A DNA stretch of 64,000 nucleotides, taken from Absidia repens (lineage: Eukaryota > Mucoromycota > Mucoromycetes > Mucorales > Cunninghamellaceae). The stretch lies in assembly GCA_002105175.1 (NCBI GenBank), contig MCGE01000013.1, positions 620,001-684,000 on the forward strand, written 5' to 3'. The number at the start of each line of letters is the position of its first letter. Within the stretch, counting starts at the first letter, position 1. Below the pieces are notes generated by a model. It ran no database searches, was not told where the DNA came from, and saw nothing but the letters and a program-made list of their open reading frames with translations. This document shows, piece by piece, positions 12,546-24,900 of this stretch. A program made the translations under genes and the position numbers.

Positions 12546-15028
12546 ATGTCTGATATTGAAAAAGAAGGATCAGCTGTCCATCAAGAGACAGTTACCAACA
12601 ATATCAAAGAACCACAAACCGTCATTCAACCTGATATTGAAAAAAAGAAAAATGGAGCCATCAAGCAACACATATTGGATTGGAAGCACTCGATTTTTAG
12701 AAAACCAGACAAACCTGTAAATATGTGGCATCTCTTGACGAATCTGAATAACAAACAAAGAATCACTTTTACTGCCGGTAAGCAAAATTGTTGGTCCGGT
12801 GTCACCAAACAATTTCATGTAAGAGGAAAATCATGATTTACTGATTCGATGTATTTTTTTTTTTGTCTTTTGCTTAGCATTTCTTGGATGGATGCTGGAT
12901 GCGTTTGATTTTTTCTCTGTGAGTCTTACAACCACTTATATTGGTAAGAACTTACCTCAAAAAAAAAAAGAGAGCAAACGGTAATGAATCTATATGTTTT
13001 ACTGATCCATACTATTTTGTTTTTGTTTTTTTTGTTTTTTCTCAATGTATGCTTAGCCGAAGATTTTGGTGTCCCGGTCTCAGATGTTACAAGTAAGTTT
13101 CTCACTTGATTTTTTTTTTTTATCATACATACACACGTATACATATATACTCATTATTACTTTTTTTGTCCTACCTAGGTGCAATCACAACCACACTGGT
13201 AAAAAAAAAAAAAAAAAAAAGGAAAAAGGAAAACGACGGGTGATTGATCCTTTTGTTTTTTGTTGACTTTTTTTTTTCATATGATCACAGATGTTAAGAC
13301 CCATTGGGGCGCTTGTGTTTGGTAAGATCTAGTGTTGGTTAGATCAAACCCATTATTAACACAAGCTGGTTTCTTTTTTAACAGGGGCTTTGGCTGATAG
13401 ATATGGACGACGATGGCCCTTGATGATCGACATTGTATTATTTTCAATTATTAACATGGCAAGTGGATTTGCTCCTAATCTTCAAACGTTCATTGGCTTA
13501 CGAGCTGTTTTTGGCATTTGTATGGTAAAGCCTCACTTTTTATGCTTATCAATCCCACATCATTCATGTGTTACTTAAATGAATTTTTTATTTTTTTTTT
13601 TTGATTATTATTATTACTGCTAGGGTGGTGAATGGGTAAGCAATAGCATTTTATACGGAAAAAAAAAGGGGGGAAATGAACATTCCGATGATAGTTTGAC
13701 GTCCTAGCTGAGATTAATTTGATCTGATGCACTGACTCCTTTTTTTTTTTGAAAATAAAATAAAAATAGGGCCTTGGTGCAAGTTTGGCATTGGAATCCC
13801 TTCCTATTGAAGCTCGGGGGCTATTTTCTGGTATTTTCCAAGAAGGGTATGCATGCGGATATTTACTGGCGACACTGATCAATTATGCAATCCAAAGCCG
13901 TGGGGGGTCCTGGCGAATTTTGTTCTGGGTGGGTGCAGCGTTTGCACTGCTAGCAGTGGTCATTCGATTCTGGGTACCCGAATCTGAATCCTTCAAGGAA
14001 ACGCAAAAAGCACGCAAGATGTTAAATCGTTCCGTGTGGAAAGAAGCTCTGTTGGCGGTGAAAAAACATTGGCTCCGGTTGATTTATATGATTATCTTTG
14101 CTGCCTTCTTCAATTTCTTCTCTCATGGCTCGCAAGACTTGTACCCTACCTTCTTGACCACTCAACTAGGCTATTCTGAAGAAGAAAAGACGGTCACCAG
14201 TGTGATTTATAATATTGGTGCCATTGTCGGCGGAATTTTATTTGGTTACTTGTCCAATTATTTGGGTCGTCGTTTTGTTGTTGTGATCTGCTCTATCGGT
14301 GCCGGCGCCTTTATTGCTCTCTGGGCTTTTGGTCCTTCCATCCAGTCTTTACAATTCGGATCCTTCATGATGCAATTTTTTGTCCAAGGTGGATGGGGTG
14401 TTGTACCTGCCTATTTGAATGAAATTTCCCCACCTGGCTTCCGTGGTCTCATGCCTGGTCTGGCCTATCAATTGGGTAATTTGGTAAGTCTAAAAAGTAA
14501 AAAGTGTTACATCGGCGTTTACATAATCGATTCCTTTTATTTGTTTGTTTGGTATTTGGCTGGTTTATAGGTCAGTGCCGCTAGTTCTCAAATTGAAGCT
14601 ACTATTGGTGAACGATACCCATTAAGAAATGAGGATGGATCCTTAAAACTGAACTCCAAGGGTCAACCCATTGCTGATTATGCTTTGACACAAGCAATTT
14701 TTATGGGCTGTGTTTGTGGTTGTCTTTTGATTACAGGTAAGTCGTCTTTTTCACTATGCTTGAAAAACGAATAACAATACTGAACATTCTTTTTTTATTT
14801 ATTTATTTATTTATTGCAGCATTGTGCGGTAAGGAAGAAATCAACAAGGACTTTATGGAACATTTGGTGGAAGACGAAAATTCGCCCAACACAGTGGGTA
14901 TTGCTGAAATTCAAGATGATCAAATGGAACAAGCTACCGGTAGTCAATCCGAAAAGCGGGAAATTACCCACAACGAGGAACCCCTAAAAGCCGAGGGGGA
15001 TAGCGATTCTGTCAGTAAACGGGATTAG
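12546..15028 (+). CDS. JEN1: Jen1-like monocarboxylate/proton symporter (MFS)
   Basis: Plasma-membrane major facilitator carrier of the Jen1 sialate:H+ symporter-type group, taking up lactate, pyruvate or related carboxylates. Ten exons: 12546-12777, 12878-12943, 13057-13092, 13179-13198, 13291-13321, 13385-13524, 13624-13635, 13770-14483, 14571-14736, 14820-15028, giving 541 aa. Markers include FLGWMLDAFDFFSV in TM1, the MFS signature ADRYGRRWPLMIDI between TM2 and TM3, GGEWGLGASLALESLP, and a second-half YLSNYLGRRF. The N- and C-terminal tails are hydrophilic, the latter acidic. The seventh exon is only 12 nt and encodes GGEW. Carbon-source repression is suggested by the upstream Mig1-like triplet. 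The exact substrate cannot be read from sequence. Confidence 0.93.
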
Positions 15029-15411
15029 TGGGGGGGATGACGGTGATGACGGTGTTAGTGCAGTATCTAGTGTTAGTATATCTTTTTTATTATTATCGTA
15101 TGTATTTATTTATCTTAACTTTTATTTTATATTTTGTTTTATTTTTGATTAATAAAGTGATCATGATTATTATATTGTGTGCATTTAATTGCAGTCTATG
15201 TGTGTATGCAGTATGTGGCAATATAAAAAAGTATCAACAATCAAACATGCATGGAAGATGTACTATGAGGGAATGGCAATATTACCATTCCTCTTTTGGA
15301 ATAAAGAAGTGATCTAGTACTCTGGATTTGGTGGACTGGAGTTAGACGATTTCGCCATGTTGCGATCAATGGTTTACCATCAGTGTGGAGGAAAAAAATT
15401 ATGATGTTCAT
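15029..15411. other. Transporter 3' flank
   Basis: AT-rich 3' flank with AATAAAG at 15300-15306 and TTAATAAAG near 15150. The 94-codon frame directly after the stop is hydrophobic from T-rich DNA and is rejected as a gene. Confidence 0.45.
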
Positions 15412-15735
15412 TCTCCGCATGGATGATTTTCTATTTAATTGAATTTTCCCCTTTTTTTTTCTTTTCTTTACTCTTTTTTTTCTTCATTAAAAGCTCAATG
15501 AAGGTGGCGGTGACTTTGGTTAGTATTAGAACTGTTTAGGGGCATTTTGAAAAATGCAATACGAAGATGCATGGGGAAACCCTTTCATTTTGGATTCAGA
15601 TTTTGAGTCCACTATCTGTTTGTCAGTTCCATGGGATGATGGTGATATGTAAACTTTTATTAGCTTAGCTTAATGTTAGTTGTCATAGTTTATACCAATA
15701 TTTGAATAAAATATGTGTCATTAGTATCTCTTATC
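15412..15735 (+). repeat. Dispersed repeat, copy 3 (hairpin subfamily)
   Basis: The head resembles CCGCAxxxGxAT, followed by a pyrimidine tract, a palindrome GCATTTT-GA-AAAATGC at 15542-15557, the family core at 15569-15597 and the tail TTTGAATAAAATATGTGTC. It sits about 385 bp after the transporter stop in sense orientation. Confidence 0.8.
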
Positions 15736-16139
15736 AGTTTAAATGTTTTGTTGAATCGTTTGAAATTGTGACCTAGGATTGGTGATCACTGTGCGGAACT
15801 CTGACAATGTAGTTATTGTAGGATGAATTAGAAAGCAGTGTATGATAGAACACTCAGAAAAATAGCTACAGTGACGAACCTTTCACTATCTAACTGGTCA
15901 GAGGACGTTTAATAAAAGAACATGTTTTTATTGGAAGTAGTAGATATTAAACTAAGAGTGTGGGGTCCTTTTAACAAAAAGTGCCTACTGGAGGTAGCAT
16001 AAGAGAGATTGGAGTGATATACAATATGAAGGTCATAAAGGAACAATTGTAGGACGGGATCTAATACACAATACAAGGCATAAGAATATAATTTATTGAA
16101 GCACGACAACAGTCAACAATAAGCATAACGGAAGGGTGG
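15736..16139. other. Spacer between repeat copies 3 and 4
   Basis: No gene is seen. Fragments such as GGATCTAATACACAATACAAGGCATAAGA (16057-16085; compare the rc of the CTCATGTCTTGTG tail motif) suggest degraded repeat tail on the minus strand. Confidence 0.4.
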
Positions 16140-16505
16140 AATGGTGGTAAAAAAGTGATCCACTGCACAGGACATGAGAGAGACTAATGGGATATTTTTT
16201 CATTGCAGAGTGTAAAAAGAGTCATACTTTATTCAAATATAGATTCAAACTATAGACAAGTAACACTAAACTATACTGATGAAGGCTTCAAAAAACCAAC
16301 TAGTGATGGTTCTAAATCCTAGATCCAAGATGAAAGGGTTTCCCCATGTATCTTTTAATCTCTGAACTGAAACCCCTTCTAAACTAGTCCTGACACTAAT
16401 CTAAGTCCAAAATAACCTCAAAGTTAAATGGTGAACGAGAAAAAGAAAATGAAAAGAAAGAGTGAAAAAATTGAAATACAAATTGGCGTGTGCTGGATTT
16501 GAAAT
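16140..16505 (-). repeat. Dispersed repeat, copy 4
   Basis: Minus-strand copy: head with CACACG in the CAAATCC context (rc near 16480-16503), pyrimidine tract, CTTTGAGGTTATTTTGGACTTAG segment, core (rc 16327-16353), TTTGAATAAAGTATGACTC and the CTCTCATGTCCTGTG tail. No gene lies immediately upstream in its orientation, unlike most copies. Confidence 0.8.
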
Positions 16506-19316
16506 TACTCTATTGGCTCTGTAAGAATATATTATTCACTATTCATGATGGCGGATACTGGAAAGGACTCCTCTATTATTTTAACAATCCCCACTGTGAA
16601 ATGAAACATCATCAACGAGACAGGTCTCTTCTCCTGATAGACCACCGCCGTTCAACAACTGCTGTATGGTTTTCCTATCTTTCTTTTATCCCAGACACTC
16701 TCCCCCGCACGCCCACCCTAATCGCCTCACCTTTAGACAAGAGTCATGGTACTATGGTATCATCGGACTAGGTTAGCTACCGTAGTTGATATATACATCT
16801 GAATAAAATACATTTTGTTCTTTTATCATTAGTCTCTTATAAATTTAGCTTACCTTGTCGAATTGTATATCTTCACTGTACAGTATAGCGCATCCGCGTG
16901 TCGAAAAGAAAAGCAGATGGTGAGTGTATAAAACAAGGGGAAGATTAGATATGAAACGACTTTAATCAACCATCGTGTTCAGTGCTCTGCCTACTTTATT
17001 CGGCTTTACAAATAAGTTTCTTTGAATGGCTTCAGAAAATGGTCATGGTGAATGCATAAAAAACTAAGCAGCGATCACCCCATAAATATATGATGATTGA
17101 AGCACACTGAAAACTTCTGAGGGAAAAGTATTTGTTGAATCAGAATCAACACAAATTGGGTGTTTCCTTATACTTTACATTGCTTCCTTATACTTGACAA
17201 AAAAAGTGCTATTCTATGGTTTAACGATGTGAGCAAGAATCGACAAGACTAACCCCATAAAGAAAGAAAAATTAGGCACATACCATTATTCTTTTTCTCC
17301 TTTACTATCACACTATATGGCTAACCATTTTATTGTCAAGTATAAAAAATCATCCATTGCTCCTTCTTCTTATAATACTGTAATATCTTGTTTATTTATT
17401 CATTAGCCATACTTTATTGCGATCTCTAATTATCACTTTATTATTCTCACCTTTTTATTTAATCTCCGCTATTTTCTTGCCCCAGGGAGGATTTGGTCTC
17501 TTCATGATGAATTAACGTTAAATTGATGACCAAGACCAATCCTATGAACGACATCATAAGTGATGGAACATTCTATGCTGTCATGATATTATTTGGTGAA
17601 GAAATGACAGGTGTTGCTACTGCGTGTGACAGCTTTGTAAACATAAAGGTCACACAAAGAGGCACCATCAATTTTTTTTAATATTTTTTACTCTCCATAT
17701 ACTAATTAAGCATAGGCACTCTTTTTTTTTTTGGTTCATGTCAAAAATGAAGAAAGAAAGCGAAGCAGATTGATAAAATTGACAATGTAAAAATGAGTTT
17801 TTTAAGGTTGTGCACAGTGTACGATCATAGTTGATGGTGCCAAAAATTATAGTTTACGCTTGGTACACCATAATTATAATCTCAGTCCATCAGCGGGTAT
17901 TGAAGCCCCGATAGATCAGAAAAGGAAGGCACAGGAATTTATTGGGGGCAATTGATCACGATAAAAAGCAATTTTTGCCATATAATATAGAATAATAACT
18001 GTTTGATAGAACAACACGAAGATTGCTATTAATAGACAAGAAGGATTTTTGGGCCTACTTTATACATGACGTATCATCCACTGACTATGACTTCAGATAA
18101 AATAAAAAAAAGGCGGGTAACACCAACTCATTCATGAATTCACCCCATTAATTATTTTTTTACTGTATCCAAAAACAACCATGCTTTTTTTTTCATCCAA
18201 AAAATTAAGAAAATTAGCCCCATTCATTTTTAAATGAAATTGAAACTTGGCCAAACCCATTTCTTTTTTTAAAGAAAACAAATGAATGAAATGAATTTTT
18301 TGGTTTTGGAGGGAAAAAGTAGGGGGGTTTGGATTGATATGGTGATACAAACCAGGTGGCTGATGTTGGGTTGGGTTACATATGGTTGACATGCGAATGT
18401 CAGTCTTTTCCCAATCAAACAAAGCTTAGTGCCAATGTCGATCAAACTGTGAAAGAATAGAAGGGTTGTGTGTGGAATGATGAGCATCCCGATGAAATGA
18501 AAATCACGTTTTTTTTCTCCTGTGTGTGTATGTTTTTTCTTTGTTTTTTGTTTTTCCTTTAGTGCTAAATGAACGACTAGGCTGAACAGTCCATATTAAC
18601 AGTACACATTACATGTATATATATATCAAATATATTTTGGCAGTTGCTGGACCGTGTGTTCTTTTTGTTTCCAAAAAAAAATAGGGTGGAGTCGGTGTTT
18701 TAAAAGGGAAACTCAGGGGGGAGGGGGAAGCACGGGACATATTAATATTGAAAGGGTAGGCGAAAAAGGGCCAAAGACGAAGGCGAAGCCGAGAGGAAAT
18801 AACTAAAAAAATAAAAATCAGAGCCGCATATTCTCGCATTTCCGCCGAGTGATACAAAGGTTAAACTTGGTTCATTATGAAGGTCATTATTGGAGAGGTT
18901 TCAAAATATGTCAAAAAATTCATCAAGTCGAGATTTAAAAAAATAACAAGCAATCCATTTAAACCTTCGTGAGAAGGTAAATGGGAAAAAAACAGGAGGT
19001 GATTCTTTTTTTTCTCTTTCCTTTTTCTTTTTTTCTTTTCGCTCTTTTCTTGCTGTCTCCTTTCCACTTTACTATAGACTAAAAAAATCATATACATATA
19101 CTTCTTGGAATTTCTATTGAAAATACAGGGGAAAAGGTACCAAAAAAAATTGACATTTTTTTAATAGTCAGCTAATTTCTTTTCTTTCTGTTTATAGAAT
19201 AACAATATTATTACTGTCTCGGTCATCTTCATTACGTTGGTAAATGGGCAATCATTCATGGCTTATGTTGTGTCCTGTCCTAATATTTTCTTATTTACCT
19301 ACATAATAGACTTAAT
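16506..19316. other. Long intergenic region, no gene seen
   Basis: About 2.8 kb of AT-rich DNA. A 96-codon minus ORF (18132-18422) and other frames are low complexity with no domain. An 11-bp inverted repeat (GGCACCATCAA at 17661-17671 and TTGATGGTGCC at 17831-17841) and a nearby GTGTGAC/GTCACAC pair (from 17625) are the only structures noted. The last few hundred bases should hold the promoter of the downstream regulator gene. Confidence 0.45.
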
Positions 19317-21668
19317 ATGACAGAACCGAATAAACTGCAAGATAACAACAGGCCTTTGGAAATTTCGGTAAGACCATACCCAAAACTCGCTAGCTGTATC
19401 CATACCACCTGACTCTCGTTTTTTACTCTCCTTTTTTTTTTTTTTTACTCTCTAGCTGGAACCATTTTATACGGACATTCTCAGCAAAAAATTTACAACA
19501 AGTGTAGAAGCGATTGATTATTGCCGGAAACTATGCGCACATTTTGGCTTCACTATCAAACAAGAGCAAAGCACATATCGGGTAACTATTAGGCAACCAA
19601 AAAACAAATTCAAATAGCGCCAGTCTACCAATTTTCGTTTTTCTCATTTCTTTTCCCTCTTATTTTCCTTTTCGACTAGAATATTTATGTCTATTGCTCA
19701 AGAGAAGGATTCCCTGATTCTCTTCGCAATCCCAAATCGAATCCCAAACGACGAAGACCCTCCAAACGTTGCGATTGCCGGTGGCGCATTGTATTGAATG
19801 AACAAAACGAATCATGGCATTTCCGAAAGTCCTTGAATCCTGATGCTTCCAAACACAACCATGACCTGATGCGACCTGAAGAAATAGATAAAGGATGGCC
19901 TAAGGAGATGTTGGATTTGATTTGTGAACTGGCTCGTCAACGACTCCCTACACCGGATATCCGAACTCGCGTCCAACTCCTGTATGCACATGTTCCTTGG
20001 AACGAACGCCGATTTTATAACCGCCTTTCTGAAGAACGACAAAAACAACGAATTCGTGATGCGTCTCATCGTGTACAGCAACTTTGCGGTATTTGGTCCA
20101 ACTTGGTCACCGCAGCAGCTGCTAGCCAGGAACTCACCGATTTGGCACAAATCGATTTAAGGAGGATCGTGGATAAATTATGCGGCATGACTCAAACAGA
20201 TAGTTCCACCTTTCCCCTTTCTCAAGCATCACAGCAACAAAGTCAGCAACAAGAAGGTGGTGATGGTGATGATGATAATGATGACGATACAAACCATGAT
20301 GATTCAGCCGATGATCATTATGATCCTGTCCAACCCGCTTCGACATCTCAGGACCTTATGGATATTACTGGCGACTCTTCACAGGATGAGGCAAGTTATA
20401 AAAAAAAAAGAATCAGATCGAGGATGCTTATGTAATGTATTTAAAACCTTCGCTTCTCACACTCTCTTTTCGTTTCTATTGTTCAACAGTCAACGAAACC
20501 ATCTTCACTGAATTCGCGGAAACCAGGCAGCAAAGCAGCAACACACCCGGATACACCCAAAGGATATACAGCAGTGACAGTACCTCAACAAATATATTAT
20601 GTAAAACTCCACCCTCATCGTGTCCTTCAGGATGTCCAACAACTACACCGACGACGTTCAAGATCCTTGGCTTTTTCTGATGAATTCAACAATGATATTG
20701 GTCCCGCCGGCGAAGACTCTTCCTTTAATAATCAGCTCAAGAAACAAAAGACACCCATGTTGATGGAAATGGCGCAACAGCAACACACTCAACCTCTTCC
20801 ACCACCTCCTCCTGATATTCAATCTACCTTTTCTGCCAGACAATTCGAAACACAGCATCAACATCATTTTCAACAACATCCTCCACCAAGCAACCTACCA
20901 GTCAATGATCCATCACCTTCTTCTGGGTTTATGTATCATCGCGATGCTGGTTGTTATTCTTCGACATCATACCCGGTGTATCAACAACAACCTCTTATGC
21001 CACCACCTTCACGATATATAGTCGACACAAATAATAACCGGCAACAACACCATCAAGCCATGTCAATTTATACAACTGGCCGACCTCCTTTACTGACAGT
21101 CACACCTGATTTCCAACAACACCAGCAAAACATGGCTTCTTCAGTACCAATGACACCCCCTTCCTCATCCTCGCCATCCCCTCATCCAAGTCGTATAGTC
21201 CCGCCGCCTCCACCAGGTGCAGCCTTAGGGACGCAGGCAAATATATCCATGTTATCCACCGACACTGCGTCGACGTCACCCAAAGACGCCTTACTACCAG
21301 TTATCAACCAGGACCCCTCATCCGCATCTACACCAACGCCACAGCAGCCATTGACTCGGCCTCCAGTTCCTCCTCCACCAGCACAGCATCAACAACCTAC
21401 CTATGTCTTGGATCACCACGGTCAACAACAATTCACTTCCTTTTATCGTCCGCCACCCCCACCGCCCACCTATCCCTCTTTACAGCAACAGCAACAAGAC
21501 GAGCATCACCAAAGAATTTATTATTCAAATTTACATAATCATTTATTACCTATCGGTAACAACAATAGCAACAATAACAACAATAGTAATGATACATCGG
21601 CATCGTCTCAACCACCTCATGGCATGTATTACATGAAACAACAACCCCATCTGCCCCCGTCACAATAG
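19317..21668 (+). CDS. FAR1/WRKY-GCM1-like DNA-binding protein
   Basis: Putative transcription factor, or a domesticated relative of MULE-transposase DNA-binding domains. Four exons: 19317-19367, 19456-19581, 19680-20390, 20490-21668, giving 688 aa. The N-terminal domain has the zinc-binding pattern seen in FAR1-type domains: VYCSREGFP, then RCDCRW about 25 residues later, then KHNHDL (Cys, Cys, His-x-His). A helical region to about residue 225 follows, then an acidic/Gln stretch and a very long Gln/Pro/His-rich tail resembling an activation or low-complexity domain. The third intron has a GC-AG boundary (GCAAGT donor); a GT donor 4 nt downstream would truncate the protein. The target genes are unknown. 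No transposase catalytic domain is present. Confidence 0.8.
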
Positions 21669-22111
21669 CTTTTTATGCTCTCCTCCCTCATCCATCGTTA
21701 GATTTTGTAGTCATAGTTTACATATTATATTATAAATACATATATATCTTTTTGTGGTGTTGTTTTGTAGTTTTATTATTGCTTTGTATTGATTGAATAA
21801 AGAAAGTTGGATGTATTATATGATATGAAAAAGATTGGGTCTTTTCCCTTGATTAGTATATTGCATGTACGTACTGTGGAGTGCAAGGATACACAATAAA
21901 GATATTAACGGGAGAGCGAAGTTACATTGGTATTATGGGTCATATCGGTATTTTCATGTGTGTATTCATACTATTTCTAAAAAGACAGAGGTTTTCTAGA
22001 GCGATTTTTTGCGGGGAGGGGTTACATCGAAATGGAAAAGGTTATCAAAAAAAAAAAAAAATCAGGGACGTGGTCAAAACTGCGAGTCAGCAATAGACAA
22101 CAAAAATATTT
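21669..22111. other. Regulator gene 3' flank
   Basis: AT-rich 3' flank with TTGAATAAAGAAAG at 21792-21805. No gene is seen. Confidence 0.5.
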
Positions 22112-22525
22112 CATATTCCGCGCATATGAATTTTAATTTTTTCGCTCTCTTTCTTCTCATTTTCATTTTTTCCTTCTTTTTTTTTTTTTCTTCACCATTC
22201 AACCTCTTCGAGGTTATGATGAACTTAGATTAGTGCTCGGACCAGTTTAGAAGAGGTTTCAGATCAGGGATTACAAGATGCATGGGGAAACCCTTTCATT
22301 TTGGATTCAGGATTTGGGATTCCCATTATTTGTTGGTTTTTTGGAATCTTTATTAGTTTAGTTTAATGCTAGTTTGTCATAGTTTGCATATATAATCGAA
22401 TAAAATATGTCTCTGTTTACTTACTTCAATAAAAACTGTCCCATTAAACTCTCTCATGTTTTGTGAAATATATCCCATTTTATATTTGTCCTTTTATGTT
22501 AGTGTCGACCATAATTCAGAATCCC
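22112..22525 (+). repeat. Dispersed repeat, copy 5
   Basis: Head TTCCGCGCATATGAATTTTAA, CGCTCTC plus a long pyrimidine tract, CACCATTCAACCTCTTCGAGGTTATG, core at 22278-22309 and tail ATCGAATAAAATATGTCTC then CTTCAATAAAA. It starts about 445 bp downstream of the FAR1-like gene stop in sense orientation. Confidence 0.85.
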
Positions 22526-24900
22526 CTCATCTACCTTCAATAGGTCCCTTGTAGGATGTGTTTGCTATGTGTTGCCGGTATAGGTTACTCCTGGGGTTAT
22601 TTCTTTAGTCAATTTTATTGTTTTTACTGTGTTTTTATTGTATTTATTGCTCCCCTGACGACGATATTGGGCAAAATAGGAAATTTCAGTCAATATTTTT
22701 ATAGTTTTAGCAAGGAGTATGTATGTATGACTTGCTCGACAGTATACTAGAAACGATTGTTTTTGAGGGAGCTAGGTACCTATACAAAAATTGTTTGCTT
22801 TTTCATTATCTTCCATTCAAAAATAATTGTTGCCTAGGAGATCAAAAAAAAAAAAAAAAAAAGATCGGTTATTCCAATTACAGTATTGCACAGCCAATAA
22901 TCAATGGGTTCCAGAAAAGTATCATTATTCCGGATTTTTCGTTCTTCTGGGTATATATCGTTAATATGGGTCCCTACTGTAGTTATAGTTTACAGAAATA
23001 TAAATATTAGCAGACTTGTACTAAATAAATAATAAAAACGGAATATGATACATATATTCAAGAGTAAAAGGCTTGTGGAGAGAACATTCGGTTATTTTAA
23101 AAAGGACCAACTGAGTATAATAGACAAGAAAAAAAAGTACCTTGAGCTGAACAATGACAAAGACATATATCTTTGTAGCTATAACAACAACAACAATAAT
23201 AATAGAGAAGTTGCGTTTCAGCCACATGACACTGAAAGAGACAGGTTAGACAAGGAACAATATTTAGCCGAACTAAATTTGATAATGTATGATTCCACCT
23301 TCTCTTGATAAAAAAAAAGGGCATATCGTATTCTCCAAGGAAACAATATATATATATCAGTTTTGTTTAATTGTGTACTTGGAAAAATAAGTTCACTTTT
23401 TTGTTGCTGCTGTGTGGAGCTTGTTCTAAGACATTTAATCCCCGCTGATCAGGCGATCAGCAAACGGTTTGTATGACGGTAAACGTTAGCATTTGTCATG
23501 ATCCAACAACAGGAGACATGTGCATCATGATGTCAACACCTTGTTTTTACTTTACAAGAGAAAAGGATATAGACTGAAAGATTTAAAGACAATGAGGAAA
23601 AAGAGAAAAGAAAGGATGCCACTATGTTAGACGACCCCTTGATTTTGATCACACATTCATCATTCAGGAGACACACAGCTTTTATTTGGTCCTAATTTAG
23701 TGGATAAAAGAAAAAGCTTATAAAAAAGGATGATGCATAAAACAATAAAGAAAAATATGGATCCAAACACCAGGTAAAATAGAAATTGTAAAAGCTATTT
23801 TTTTTTTATTTATTCACTCAGAACGACTCTTGACAATAAAGGAACCCTTTCGTTGATTTTCCTTACTCCAAATTCAGTAGATTCTTTTTTTTTTCTTTCT
23901 TGAAAGGGCAATTTATTTAAAAACAGACATCTTAATAAAGGACAAGATAAGCACATGCAAGTGACATCGAAACGCATAATCATTCATCCTTTTTTTTGTG
24001 TGCTGAGTTCGTAAGAGTCCCCTCCCCCTGACTTGGACAAAATTGACCGAAGAGTCTCGGTCCTTTTTTAATGAGCTATACAATAAAGTCATAGAATAGA
24101 AATTGGGTCCTTGATCAAAAAGAACTGGGGGAGAATGAAGCTGCGGATGAGATCAATTAGAAAAAAAAAACAATGATTCGGCGCTTTGCAAATTGGCCGA
24201 TCACTTTTTTAGCTTCAATTTGCCTGAGTGTGAACGATCGAGTGGGGACGACATCTATTTGATAAAAATAGTATCTGAATGTATTAAAAGTGATAGAGAA
24301 ACGGATTCTTTATTTAATTGGTGTTAAGTGAACACTGTAAGGGATGGGGTGAAGGAATTCAATGGGTTTGAATATAAACCAATGGCACATGTCACCTGTT
24401 AAAGGCACGTTCTTTTCTTATTCCTTTCCGTCCCATCGGTTTTCACTCATTCAGTATGTCTCAAGCGTCTTTTGAGTAGGGGAAAGGAACGGAGAGAAGA
24501 GGAGGATCGTCAGAAAGGGTGAACTCTCAGAATTTCAAGGATCAAGGTTTTTTTAGTAAAAAGAGAAACAGAAAAGTTCATTTGTAAGGGTTGATCTAAT
24601 TGGATCATGAACTCCGTTGCCACATATAAAAAATAATAAATAACAAAAAAGAATCAGGGTAGTACATAACAGCAACAGCAACAACAACAACAACAACAAG
24701 GTAAGCATGCAACCACCCATCCAGTACAGGAACCCAATCCGATCATTGAGATTAAAAACTTGGCGCCTAAAATTTTTTTTTCCTTTCTTTTCTTTTTCTT
24801 CCTCATCTCTTTTCTCTCTTTTTTTCTCATCCTCTTCCTTCATCCTTCATCTTCATCTTCCTTTTAGTTTTATATATCTTGTATATAAAAAAAAGGCCAC
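22526..24900. other. Intergenic region, no gene seen
   Basis: AT-rich with A18 near 22845-22862 and CAA/AAT microsatellites near 23184-23203 and 24667-24699. Open frames here are short, low complexity and unsupported. The final part must contain the glycosyltransferase promoter. Confidence 0.45.

Noticed and set aside
18132..18422. 96-codon minus ORF in the long gene-free region
   Set aside because: No domain, no splice context and AT-driven composition.
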